A DNA stretch of 64,000 bases from Atrina japonica (taxonomy: Eukaryota > Mollusca > Bivalvia > Pterioida > Pinnidae). The notes under the pieces are model-generated. The model had not been told where the DNA came from and did no database searches. It saw nothing but the letters and a program-made list of their open reading frames with translations. The DNA lies in NCBI GenBank assembly GCA_030159075.1, contig BROG01000455.1:310001-374000 (forward strand), given 5' to 3'. This document shows positions 11,840-23,528 of this stretch, piece after piece. The number at the start of each line of letters is the position of its first letter. The first letter of the stretch is position 1. The position numbers were made by a program, and so were the translations under genes.

Positions 11840-12925
11840 ATAGTTTCAAACTTTTATTAATAAAACAAAAGTGTTACAGCAAGGTATTCCCCTATCTCCT
11901 TAACCGCCATCTTTGCGTGCTTCGGACTGCATGTAAACCACTAAGACCACCTCCAGAGGTAGTTTGGTCAGTTCTCCGAACTAGTTTGAAAGTGTTAGTG
12001 TTCAAACCAGTTTGGTGCAATAAATGAAAGGTTTACCAGACTATCTATAAACCGGAACCAGTTTATAGACTACCAGTTTATAGACGATACATTCACCCTA
12101 AAAGTACCCCACAACAAAAATACCAAATATAACAAAATCTATCACTATTAGAGGTTTCATACATCTAAGTTTAAGATGCTCTGATTTAGCAACCCGATTA
12201 AAAAGATCGTCTTAATGATGGTATGAAAAGCACTGAATGTAGTCTTTGGCAAACCATTCATTTCAGATAAACTGTGAGATAAGGCGGCTAATATCCTATT
12301 CTAAATACCTGTGTTCCCAAGAAAATTTGTTATGCAATTGGTCTGTTTAAACATGTCACCTACGGGCAAGTCACCAAAACTTTTATGACCGTTCATTGAT
12401 TGCATCTCCGATATATTTACCCTGCATGACATATTACAGAAGAATGGATTATATATCACTTATAGTAACATCCATATAATCTGGCCGGATCGATTTTTAT
12501 GAACCATTTCTTGACCTGGACGACTTTAAATGGTTGGTAACTAAGCATAATAGGACTGAAATTACACTGAAATGAGTTATCCCTACTTGTCAACATACCA
12601 GTATCCAATGAGGAATAAAACATTTTCCCCCTGAAGCTTATCCCCGTGTTTGAATCTTGTGTATGACAACAAGTAGGAACGATTACTCTTGTCAATGTAA
12701 TTTCAATTCCATGCTTTGTTACCTAAAATATAAACTCGTCCTAGTCAAGAAAGGGTTCACAAGACTCAACCCCAACCGGTTATATGGATTTTACTATATC
12801 AACATTTGACTTTAAGTTTTGTATGATTCCTTCGATATGGTTTCTCTTTACAGAGTTAGGTATAATTTAAATTACTATTTCTTTTATCACCGTATCACCC
12901 ATTCCAATGTTTTCAAATTTGCATC
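11840..12925. other. Intergenic, nothing coding recognised
   Basis: No gene recognised. At 11985-12085 the phrases 'agtttggtgcaataaatgaa' and 'ccagtttatagac' are locally repeated. The rest is plain AT-rich DNA. Confidence 0.5.
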
Positions 12926-12933
12926 CCTAGTAA

Positions 12934-13018
12934 CCCTTCCAACCCTAAATATCTAGATGGTATGATCTTTTCTATTCTTTAGAACAGTCAGCTATTAGGG
13001 CATGTAGGTTTTAGAGGG
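12934..13018 (+). mobile_element. T2 mini-MITE (85 bp)
   Basis: Left end 'CCCTTCCAACCCTA', core 'ggtatgatcttttctattc', right end 'gtaggttttagaggg'. The flanks are GTAA on the left (one change from TTAA) and TTAA on the right (13019-13022). The ends form a terminal inverted repeat. Confidence 0.75.
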
Positions 13019-13029
13019 TTAAGAGGCAA

Positions 13030-13260
13030 AGGGATGAAATTATAGAATCTTACATGGGTGTGTGGACTGGCTGGATCAAGAAATCTCCATCAGAGAGAGA
13101 AGAATCTGATTTTCCACTCCTCGGGGAAACTCTCGGCTTGGACTTTCAGATATGTAACACAAGCGTTGAGCTTTTCCTTTGTACTAAACACAACCATGTT
13201 TGATTATTTTCCCCATGATTTAAATTCATTCAGGCGCTGAGATAAAAAAGTGAGTTCTAC
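13030..13260 (+). repeat. R2 repeat fragment
   Basis: 'tatagaatcttacatg', 'aagaaatctccat', 'cttggactttcagat' and 'ccatgtttgattattttcc' match the 5' part of the duplicated block at 1424-2449. Confidence 0.65.
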
Positions 13261-13639
13261 AATTAAGTGTCATAAGATTACGAACAAACCATGAAACATA
13301 AGTTTTCCATTATTTTCTAGATCTATGTAAAATGATCTTTCTTGAAATTATATTTCTGGGTATATTTGTACTATTTTAATACCATTCTCTTAGAGCTTAT
13401 GGAGAAGAAGGGTACCCTGGGGTATACAAAAAAATAATTTTTTTTCTTAATTTTTGCATATTTTTTGCAGAATGAATAATCTGGCAAATCTGTGTGTATA
13501 TAAGGGATATTTACATTTGCCCTTTCCCGAATTTTGTCATTCATTTTCAAATTTCATATTTTTCTAAATAACTTGGTAAAATTTTATCTAAGGTCATGGC
13601 ATCCACGTGTTTTATGCTTTTATCAGAGTTGGTGGATAC

Positions 13640-14232
13640 TGATACAACATAACCCTGTAGATACAACAATTATAACATGACCCTGTAGATACAACATTTA
13701 CAATATAACCATGTACATACAACATTTACAATATAACCATGTACATACAACATTTACAATATAACCCTGTAGATACAAAAATTACAACATGACCCTGTAC
13801 ATACAACATTTACAATATAACCATGTACATACAACATTTACAATATATCCCTGTACATACAACATTTACAATATAACCCTGTACATACAACATTTACAAT
13901 ATAACCCTGTAGATACAAAAATTACAACATGACCCTGTAGATACAACATTTACAATATATCCCTGTACATACAACATTTACAATATAACCATGTAGATAC
14001 CAAAATTACAACATGACCCTGTACATACAACATTTACAATATAACCATGTAGATACAACATTTACAATAAAACCATGTGGATACAAAAATTACAACATGA
14101 CCCTGTAGATACAACATTTACAACATGACCCTGTACATACAACATTTATAACATAACCCTGTACATACAACATTTACAATATAACCATGTAGATACAAAA
14201 ATTACAACATGACCCTGTACATACAACATTTA
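13640..14232. repeat. 28-bp minisatellite
   Basis: About 21 copies of a 28-base unit, 'tacaacatttacaatataac' plus 'c(c/a)tgta(g/c)a'. A second unit type, 'tacaaaaattacaacatgac' plus 'cctgta(g/c)a', is interspersed roughly every few units. Nothing coding. Confidence 0.93.
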
Positions 14233-14634
14233 AAGCAAAGGGAAGATTGGAATGACATGCGTTAGCTCACCTACTTTCGCGTATTTATCTAGCTATGTTT
14301 ATTTTAGAAATACCTTTCACTCCGAACAGAAGACCGGACAAGCCGTGAATAAGGTATTGATCCATACTGGTGTCATAAAACGGACCAATATACCAATTTA
14401 TGCATAATTTGAATAGTATTAATTGTTCATAGATGAAATTTAAAGTGTCGGAAACAATCAATTATGGTTTGATTTTATGAATCATGACGATCTGAAGTTA
14501 CAAGTGTTTACAGTTCAACAAACCACATGTATTAGATCTATAAGGTCAGGGGGCACATGCGCTTACAAATCATCACAAAAATGCTTACGAGCACGTGACC
14601 AACTTATCTTTTTTAATTTATTCATTCTACTCTC

Positions 14635-14794
14635 GTTGTTGTTTTTGTTTATTGTTGTTTAACGTCCCGCTCAAGAATTTCTCACTCATATGGAGACGTC
14701 ACCAATTGCCGGTGAAGGAAACCAACCTGCCACCGGCTGGACTCGAACTCACGACCAAGAGTCGAGCGCGCTACCGACTGAGCCAGGTCGGCTC
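14635..14794 (-). repeat. SINE A copy 1 (tRNA-derived, internally deleted)
   Basis: Read on the minus strand this begins with a tRNA-like head: 'gagccgacctggctcagtcg', 'gtagcgcgctcgac', 'gtgagttcgagtcc'. The box A-like ('ggctcagtcggtagc') and box B-like ('gagttcgagtcc') Pol III elements are spaced as in a tRNA. The body ends '...gagcgggacgttaaacaaca' and has an A/C-rich tail. Compared with copy 2 at 16062 it lacks about 110 internal bases. The family resembles molluscan tRNA-derived SINEs. It is not a functional tRNA: the head does not fold into a complete cloverleaf and there is no CCA-proximal stem. Confidence 0.85.
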
Positions 14795-15167
14795 TTTTCT
14801 ACTCTTGTAGTGGTCAACTTGTTTAATGAACTTTTGCTTTACATTGAGTTTAATTTCCTGGACATACCCATTTTGTTAGTTTAGTTAAATTAATACTTCT
14901 GGTGCAGCTAACCTGGTTAGAGTGTATCCGCGAGAAGAGAAAACCAGTGTAATGTAGAAAAATGACCCGCATAGAAAAATTAACCGGGGTCAATATTCTA
15001 CGTAGAATTCATACCCGAGCACTTGTAAAAAATTGACCCATACCTGTAGAAAAATTACTCGAGTTTCGGATAAATTTTCTATGGATTTTGAGAAATGTAC
15101 AACGAGGGAAATGTGAATAATGGGAATATTTTACATAAAAGTACCACGTGAGAGTTCAGGGTATTGA

Positions 15168-15245
15168 ATCACGTGATAGCTCAGTGATTGAGATCTTCGG
15201 GTAATCCAAGATGTGGGTTCGAGTATCGCTCGGGGCAATAAAAAT
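15168..15245 (+). repeat. SINE D head (tRNA-like)
   Basis: 'gtgatagctcagtgattgag' supplies a box A-like word, and 'gtgggttcgagtatcgctc' a box B-like word 35-40 bases later, followed by 'ggggcaataaaa'. This looks like a degenerate tRNA-derived SINE head. The anticodon arm is not convincing, so I do not call a tRNA gene. Confidence 0.55.
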
Positions 15246-15405
15246 TGTCGTAATATTTTTCTCTGTCTGAATGTGAAAACGTTGCCAGATAATTAGGTCA
15301 TTCAATGTTTAATATTTAGCGTGCATCCTTAAACCAAAAACCTATCTTTATATCAATAAACGACAGGAAAAAAATCACTTCAGGAGAACTAATGATGCAA
15401 TTTAA

Positions 15406-15487
15406 CCCTTTCACCCCTATGTTTACAAATGGAACTCTCTTTTCTATTGTTTAGACGAGTCTATAATGGTCTATAGGGATAAAAGGG
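15406..15487 (+). mobile_element. T2 mini-MITE (82 bp) with TTAA flanks
   Basis: Cleanest copy: TTAA at 15402-15405 and again at 15488-15491. The element begins 'CCCTTTCACCCCTA', has the core 'ctcttttctattgtttag', and ends 'tatagggataaaaggg'. TTAA duplication and CCC...GGG ends are typical of piggyBac-superfamily elements. At 82 bp it is far too short to code. Confidence 0.85.
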
Positions 15488-15822
15488 TTAATGCACATTT
15501 ATGTATTTTACCAATGTGTTAGCAAAAGAAAAGTAAGTGGAATTAAACTTATAAAAACCATATCTTTGGCACAACCTTATACCTTTGAAATGATAGTTTT
15601 CACGTATTTAGATGTGTACCAAATTTTGGTCCCTTTGGCCTTTTCTGGGTCCAAGCGGTTCCTCCGCGGTCCAGATCATAATTAGGTATAGGCTAATATA
15701 TGCATGGTATCCGTGTAGATGTTTCTTTTCCTTAAAAGATACGGGTTATTTTTTCTATGGGTGTCATTTTTTCACGGTACGACTAACACAAATGTTGAAG
15801 CGGGTCTTTTTTCTACGGCTAC

Positions 15823-15960
15823 CCGGGTAAGATTTCTATTGTAGAAAAGTGACCCCGGGTAAGATTTCTATTGTAGAAAAGTGACCCCGGGTAAGATTTC
15901 TATTGTAGAAAAGTGACCCCGGGTAAGATTTCTATCTTAGAAAAGTGACCCTGAGGTAGC
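15823..15960. repeat. 32-bp tandem repeat (~4 copies)
   Basis: Four nearly identical copies of 'gaccccgggtaagatttcta' plus 'ttgtagaaaagt'. The unit is made of the same words as the termini of the surrounding TIR element. Confidence 0.92.
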
Positions 15961-16061
15961 ATTTCTGCGGCGGGTAAATTTTTTCACGTTACACAGGATT
16001 TATTTTTTTCACAAAATACCATACGATTAGACCTAAACTTTGATCTAATCGCAAATTATTT

Positions 16062-16322
16062 TGCTGTTTATTGTTGTTTAACGTTCCACTCAAGAATCTT
16101 TCACTCATATGGAGACGTCACCAAATGCCAGTTAAAGGCTTCAAATTTTGGCCTATGCTTACGGCCATTGAGCAGTGAGTGTTCTTTAACGTGCCAGCAC
16201 CTACTGCGACACAGGACCTACGTTTCCGAAGGACAGGAAACCAACCTGTCATCTGCTGGACTCGAACTCACGACCTCACGAACAAGAGTCGAGCGCACTA
16301 CCGACTGAGCCAGGCCGGCTCG
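16062..16322 (-). repeat. SINE A copy 2 (tRNA-derived, longer form)
   Basis: Minus-strand head 'gagccggcctggctcagtcg', 'gtagtgcgctcgac', 'gtgagttcgagtcc', then a central region ('cttcggaaacgtaggtcctg', 'ggcacgttaaagaacac', 'ggccgtaagcataggcc') missing from copy 1. The 3' end, 'ttgagtggaacgttaaacaa', is shared with copy 1. Total length is about 260 bases. The conserved centre fits a SINE with a shared central domain such as the MetaSINE type, but that subfamily call is from general resemblance only. Confidence 0.85.
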
Positions 16323-16394
16323 CATAATACTTTGCATACCATGCATATATCGGCAATTGTTCACAACCACTTTCCACACAAATTAAGACTTAAA

Positions 16395-16561
16395 TTAAAA
16401 CTGGTTTTTGTTTTTGTTTGTTTGGTTTTTTTTTTTGGTTTTTTTTTTGGTCCTTTTTTGTTTTTTGTTGTTGTTTTTGTTTGGTTTTTTTTTTTTGTTA
16501 GTTTGTTTCGTTCTTTTTTTTTTCTTTTTTTTTGGCCTTTTTTTTTGTTTGTTTTGTTTTG

Positions 16562-16592
<31 letters not shown>
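16395..16592. repeat. T-rich low-complexity tract
   Basis: About 200 bases of T runs broken by single G or C bases, ending in a run of about 30 T. The long Phe-rich and Lys-rich open frames here are artefacts of composition. Confidence 0.95.
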
Positions 16593-16595
<3 letters not shown>

Positions 16596-16852
16596 CCAGC
16601 CTGGAATTTTAAAGACCATATTATTTATATAGATCTAAAACATAAAATATTTGAAACTTTTAATACAAACAAAACATTCCATTTTGACAGCTTATACCTT
16701 GAAGCAAGTGATCTGGCAAACTTAATAAATGTATGGAACAGTAGAGATATATTTTGTGTGTGCAGTGCAAAGTGATGGCAATATCTGGAATTATAATTAA
16801 AAGTATATTTGCTTTGATAAAGATGTTTGAAAATGCTAGTTATATTGGCAAT

Positions 16853-17030
16853 ATGAAGTCCCGCTCTCAGGAATGTTAGATAGGATTCTGGAGCACCACC
16901 ATACACAGTGGCACCCCACCCCTTTCGCCAATCAGATCTAAAACTAATAATTAACTTTTCACCGATTGACCTTTTCACACAACCCGAGAGGTTTCCATTG
17001 ATTATTTGTGACCCTTTGGACAATTTATTC
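16853..17030 (+). mobile_element. PLE-2-like 3' fragment
   Basis: 'tgaagtcccgctctcagga', 'gttagataggattctgga', 'ccaatcagatct' and 'gagaggtttccat' parallel the PLE-2 3' coding end at 56880-57040, with substitutions and indels. Frames are broken. Confidence 0.55.
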
Positions 17031-17115
17031 TAAATTGTAGCTCAACTGATGAAGTCTAATTGATGGAAACGACCGTCTTGAGCATTTTAACTTTGGTATT
17101 ATGTTTCTAATATTT
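17030..17115 (-). repeat. R1 repeat fragment
   Basis: 'gagctcaactgatgaagtc'-like DNA, then 'cgtcttgagcatt', 'aactttggtattatgttt' in reverse orientation to the copies near the left end of the window. Confidence 0.75.
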
Positions 17116-17149
17116 GTGACAGGTGTAACATCCCGTTTGAAAATTTTAA

Positions 17150-17385
17150 TTATTCTTCATTTTAAGACCGTAACTACATTCAGTTTGTCGTTTCTCACGT
17201 ATTTCATTTTGATTTGACTGTGGACTCACGGCGGGTGTAACCGGTTGAAAGGAAAGTCCACGTTGACACCTGATCTCATCTCTTGATTTCCGGAGGTCCG
17301 TGTTTGTCCATTTTTTAACAGATTTGTACCTATATCCTATAGATTTATACTGTAGTATCTGAGATATTCTAATGGATTTTGAGAT
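17150..17385 (+). mobile_element. PLE-1 3' tail, 5'-truncated
   Basis: Shares the PLE-1 3' terminal block: 'cacgtatttcattttgattt', 'gactgtggactcacggcggg', 'cacctgatctcat', 'aggtccgtgtttgtcc', 'cagatttgtacctatat' and the terminus 'gtagtatctgagat'. The other tails in the window share the same 3' end but have different 5' breakpoints, as expected of 5'-truncated retrotransposition. Confidence 0.7.
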
Positions 17386-17544
17386 TTGACTATACATTGA
17401 AGGATAGTTGGTTCTTATGAAGTGAATCCTATACCAAATTTTTGCCTATTGGTTTCCGACCTAAACGGTTGCTGTTATGTCGTTTTAAGGCTTAACTTTT
17501 GCAACTGCTAAAGCCGAATTAACTGTGATTTCCAATTATCATAA

Positions 17545-20500
17545 GATATAGAACACCCTCGATATAACTACTACAAGATACAGAACATCCCAGATATAAC
17601 ACCTACACGATACATAACACCACAGATATAACTCTTACAAGATACAGAACACTCCAGATATAACACCTACAATATACATAACACCCCAGATATAACACCT
17701 ACAATGTACAGAACACCCCAGATATAACACCTACACGATACAAAACACCCCAGATATAACACCTACAAGATAGAGCACCCCAGATATAATACCTACAAGA
17801 TACAGCACATTCCAGATATAACACCTACAAGATACATAACACCACAGATATAACACCTACATGATACAGAACACCCCAGATATAACACCTACAAGATACA
17901 TAACACCACAGATATAACTCTTACAAGATACAGAACACTCCAGATATAACACCTACAATATACAGAGCAACCAGATAAAACACCTACAATATACAGAACA
18001 CCCCAGATATAACACCTACAAGATACATAACACCACAGATATAACTCTTACAAGATATAGAACACTTCAGATATAACACCTACAAGATACAGAACACTCC
18101 AGATATAACACCTACAATATAACACCTACAATATACAGAACACCCAGATATAACGCCTACAATATACAGAACACCCCAGATATAACACCTACAAGAACAC
18201 CCAAAATATACATATACATTACACCACAGATACAAAACGATCCCTAGATAACATTTCTTACAAAGATATAGAACCACAAGATTCAGATATAACACCTACA
18301 ATATACAGAACACCCCAGATATAACACCTACGCGATACAGAACACACCAGATATAATACCTATAAGCACCCCAGATATACGTAAACTAGAGCACCCAGAT
18401 AAAAAACCACAGATCCAGATATAACTCTTACAAGATACAGAACACTCCAGATATAACACCCCAGATATAACACCTACAATATACAGAACACCCAAAATAT
18501 AACACCTACAAGATACATTACATCCCAGATATAACATGTCCACGATACAAAACATCCTAGATATAACACTTTCGAAACACAGAACAACCCAGGTATAACA
18601 CCTACACGATACAAAACACCCCAGATATAACACCTACAAGATAGAGCACCCCAGATATAACTCCTAAGATATACAAGATACAGAGCATACCCAGCACACC
18701 TCCAGAGATTAACACCTACAAGATACAGAATACCCCAGATATAACACCTACACGATAAAAAAAACACACCCGGATATAACACCTACAAGATAAAGAACAC
18801 CTCAGAGATAACACCTACAACATACAGAACACTCCAGATATAACACCTACAATATACAGAGCACCCCAGATATAATAACTACAATATACAGAGCACCCCA
18901 GATATAAACTCCTACAAAATACAGCACACTCCAGATATAACACCTACAACATACAGAACACAAGATATAGAACACTTCCACCTACAATATAACACCTACA
19001 ACATACAGAACACTCCAGATATAACACCTACAATATACAGAGCACCCCAGATATAATAACTACAATATACAGAGCACCCCAGATATAATAACTACAATAT
19101 ACAGAACACCACAGATATAACTCTTACAAGATACAGAACACTCAAGATATAACACCTTCAAAACAGAGAACAACCCAAATATAACACGTACACGATACAA
19201 AACAGCCCAGATATAACACCTACAAGATACAGAACATTCCAGATATAACACCTACACGATACACAACACCCCGGATATAACACCTACAAGATAAACAACA
19301 CCTCAGATATAACACCTACAAGATACAGAGAACTCCAGGTATAATAACTACAATATACAGAACACCCCAGATATAACACCTACAAGATACAGAACACCCC
19401 AGATATAACACCTACATGATACAGCACATTACAGATATAACACCTAACACGATACACGATACAAAACACCCCAGATATAACACCTACAAGATAAAGAACA
19501 CCTCAGATATAATTCTTACCAGATAAAAATACAGAGCACTCCAGATATAACACCTACAATATACAGTACACCCCAGATATAAGACCTACAATATACAAAA
19601 CACCACAAATATAACACCTACAAGATACGTAACACCACAGATATAACTCTTACAAGATACAGAACACTCCAGATATAACACCTTCAAAACGGAGAACAAC
19701 CCACATATAACACCTACACGATACAACACACCCCAGATATAAGACCTACAATATACAAAACACCACAGATATAACACCTACAAGATACAGCACATTCCAG
19801 ATATAACACCTACAAGATACATAACACCACAGATATAACACCTACATGATACAGAACACCCCAGATATAACACCTACAAGATACATAACACCCACACGAG
19901 CCGCCACAGATATAACTCTTACAAGATAACAAAACTCTCCAGAATATAAAAACATCAATACAGAACACTCCAGATATAACACCTACAATATACAGTGCAA
20001 CCAGATACAACACCTACTATATACAGAACACCCCAGATATAACACCTACAAGATACATAACACCACAGATATAACTCTTACAAGATATAGAACACTTCAG
20101 ATATAACACCTACAAGATACAGAACACTCCAGATATAAACACCTACACCCACAATATACAGAACACCCAGGTATAACGCCTACAATATACAGAACACTCC
20201 TACGTAAAATACAGCATCACCCAGATATAACACCTACAAGATACATAACACCACAGATATAACTCTTACAAGATATAGAACACTTCAGATATAACACCTA
20301 CAATATACAGAACACCCCAGATATAACACCTACGCGATACAGAACACACCAGATATAATACCTACAAGATACGTAACACCACAGATATAACTCTTACAAG
20401 ATACAGAACACTCCAGATATAACATGTCCACGATACAAAACATCCTAGATATAACACTTTCGAAACACAGAACAACCCAGATATAACACCTACACGATAC

Positions 20501-22635
20501 AAAACACCCCAGATATAACACCTACAAGAGAGACTACAATATAACAGAAGCACCCCAGATATAACTCCTACAAAATACAGCACACTCCAGATATAACACC
20601 TACAAGATACATAACACCACAGATATAACACCTACATGATACAGAACACCCCAGATATAACACCTACAAGATACATAACACCACAGATATAACTCTTACA
20701 AGATACAGAACACTCCAGATATAACACCTACAATATACAGTGCAACCAGATACAACACCTACTATATACAGAACACCCCAGATATAACACCTACAAGATA
20801 CATAACACCACAGATATAACTCTTACAAGATATAGAACACTTCAGATATAACACCTACAAGATACAGAACACTCCAGATATAACACCCACAATATACAGA
20901 ACACCCAGGTATAACGCCTACAATATACAGAACACCCCAGATATAACACCTACAAGATACATAACACCACAGATATAACTCTTACAAGATATAGAACACT
21001 TCAGATATAACACCTACAATATACAATTTACAGAACACCCCAGATATAACACCACCTACGAACACACCCACCGATAACAGTAACACCACACACCAGATAT
21101 ATAACACCTACAAGATACGTAACACCACAGATATAACTCCCTTACATGTCCAAGATACAGATATAACACTCCAGAATATAACATGTCCACGATACAAAAC
21201 ATCCTAGATATAACACTTTCGAAACACAGAACAACCCAGATATAACACCTACACGATACAAAACACACCCAGATATAACACTCCAGATATAACACCTACA
21301 ATATACAGAGCACCCCAGATATAACTCCTACAAAATACAGCACACTCCAGATATAACAACTACAAGATACAGAATACCCCAGATATAACACCTACACGAT
21401 ACAAAACACCCCGGATATAACACCTACAAGATAAAGAACACCTCAGAGATAACACCTACAACATACAGAACACTCCAGATATAACACCAGAAACACAATA
21501 CAATACATATAACACCACAAGATAGCACCCCAGATATAATAAACTTACGGAGAAACAACTACAATATACAGAGCACCCCAGATATAATACCTACAAGATA
21601 CATAACACCACAGATATAACTCTTACCAGATACAGAACACTCCAGATATAACACCTTCAAAACAGAGAACAACCCAAATATAACACCTACACGATACAAA
21701 ACAGCCCAGATATAACACCTACAAGATACAGAACATTCCAGATATAACACCTACACGATACACAACACCCCGGATATAACACCTACAAGATAAACAACAC
21801 CTCAGATATAACACCTACAAGATACAGAACACCCCAGATATAACACCTACTTGATACAGCACATTCCAGATATAACACCTACACGATACAAAACACCCCA
21901 GATGTAACACCTACAAGATAAAGAACACCTCAGATATAACTCTTACATGATACAGAGCACTCCAGATATAACACCTACAATATACAGAACACCCCAGATA
22001 TAAGACCTACAATATACAGAACACCCCAGATATAAGACCTACAATATACAGAACACCCCAGATATAAGACCTACAATATACAAAACACCACAGATATAAC
22101 ACCTACAAGATACGTAACACCACAGATATAACTCTTACAAGATACAGAAACTCCTAACACAAGATACAGAACACTCCAGATATAACACCTTCAAAACGAT
22201 ACGAGAACAACCCACATATAACACCTACACGATACAACACACCCCAGATATAAGACCTACAATATACAAAACACCACAGATATAACACCTACAAGATACG
22301 TAACACCACAGATATAACTCTTACAAGATACAGAACACCCCAGATATAATTCCTACAAGATACAGCACATTCCAGATATAACACCTACACGATACAAAAC
22401 ACCCCGGATATAACACCTACATGATACAGAACACCCCAGATATAACACCTACAAGATACAGAGAACTCCAGATATAATAACTACAATATACAGAACACCC
22501 CAGTTATAATAACTACAATATACAGAACACCCCAGATATAACACCTACAAGATACAGAACACCCCAGATATAACACCTACAATATAACACCACCTACATA
22601 ACAACTAACATCCCAGAATATAACCCACTACAAAA
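17545..22635. repeat. ~32-bp satellite/minisatellite array, 5.1 kb
   Basis: Roughly 150 copies of a 32-base unit, consensus 'gatataacacctacaagata' plus 'cagaacacccca'. Common variants are 'acataacaccaca', 'aactcttacaagata' and 'cacgatacaaaacacc'. Some units are shortened to about 26 bases. Rare variants recur at long intervals, so blocks of many units have been copied as a whole. The minus-strand open frames of 60-100 codons (Cys/Tyr/Val-rich) come from a unit free of stops in some frames. They change frame with each indel, and I do not regard them as genes. Confidence 0.95.
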
Positions 22636-22819
22636 ATGATATAACATTTCTTTCTCTTTTATAAGAGAAGGGAGCTGTAATCACAATTATTTGGAATTTG
22701 ATATGGTATTTAAAGGGATTCTACAATTCTTTTTATTATAAAGTATTAAAGTTTCAAATGTACTCAACTTTCCAGTTACAAAATAAATTTTGCGTGTTTT
22801 TACCATAAAATCATGAAAA

Positions 22820-23050
22820 GTTGAGCTTGAGTACTGATTAAAGTTGGTGACTTCGGACCCAGGTGTCAAAATATTAACTATCAGGTGGTCCCGGATACAG
22901 TCACAAAATCTGGCGAAATAGGACAAGAACAGACATCTGGAGAAATAGAATAGGAAGAATAGAGTGTCATGGAGGGGTAAACATTCACGCTTGACCGGCC
23001 ACATTAACAGCGAGTCCACATATGTGAGGAATCAATTCTCGTAACAATCT
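22820..23050 (-). mobile_element. PLE-1-related 3' fragment, diverged
   Basis: 'tcatggaggggtaaacattc', 'gaccggccaca', 'gcgagtccaca', 'tgaggaatcaattctcgtaa' follow the order of the PLE-1 3' tail ('catggaggagtaagcatcc', 'gaccggtcacac', 'gtccacggtcaag', 'aggaacgaatcctcgtcac'). Neighbouring DNA at 22860-22930 is repeated at 23300-23370 ('tcacaaaatcaggcgaaata'). Confidence 0.5.
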
Positions 23051-23528
23051 GTATTGTGCTACTATTGTACTACTTCAGTATTGTTGATAATATATATTGT
23101 TCGGTCAGTGAAACATAGTATTTGCAAACATGTCAAGGTCATTTTACCGATCGTAAAATATGGGAATATTGACATTTCACGCAAATCTGAAAACGTGAAA
23201 ACTACAACGTTTCATTCAGTATGTACTTTGTCCCTGTATTGTGGAACAAAAGCTGATTTTTGTGAGAAAGTTTGCCCGTTTATACTTTCGGAAGGTCGGT
23301 TTTGTCTTCCCGGTCAAAATAATTAACTACGTTGTCACAAAATCAGGCGAAATAGGACAAGACAGACCGGGAAATAGAATTTTATGGATCCTCCACCACA
23401 TTACAAACTGTCGAAGTCATTCTCCATATAACTACTACTTCAGTAAAAAATTGTTGAGCATGGCGTACTGTTCAAAATTCAGATTGAAGTGTTCATATGT
23501 TGAAAACTGTTTGGAACATATGAAACCT

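Larger units (their letters stand above)
14940..16010. mobile_element. ~1.07 kb element with imperfect TIRs
   Basis: The left terminus 'ccagtgtaatgtagaaaaat' and the reverse complement of the right terminus, 'ctgtgtaacgtgaaaaaatt', agree over about 20 of 27 positions; both then continue with a 'acccgc' word. Internal sequence is built from 'gacccgg/ccgggtaa' and 'gtagaaaa' words in both orientations. A SINE-like head (15170-15240) and a T2 mini-MITE (15406-15487) lie inside it. No transposase is visible, so it would be non-autonomous. Confidence 0.5.

Noticed and set aside
14740..14794. Possible tRNA gene on the minus strand
   Set aside because: Box A and B words are present, but no full cloverleaf can be folded and the sequence continues into a SINE body shared with 16062-16322. 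The same reasoning rejects the heads at 15168, 28552, 52549 and 60200.
16179..16775. 198-codon plus-strand open frame and its Lys-rich minus-strand mirror
   Set aside because: The middle is a T-rich low-complexity tract and the start lies in SINE A. Composition alone keeps the frames open.
18080..21750. Minus-strand open frames of 60-110 codons rich in Cys, Tyr, Val and Leu
   Set aside because: They follow the 32-bp repeat unit, which happens to lack stops in some minus-strand frames. They shift frame at each indel and have no protein-family features.
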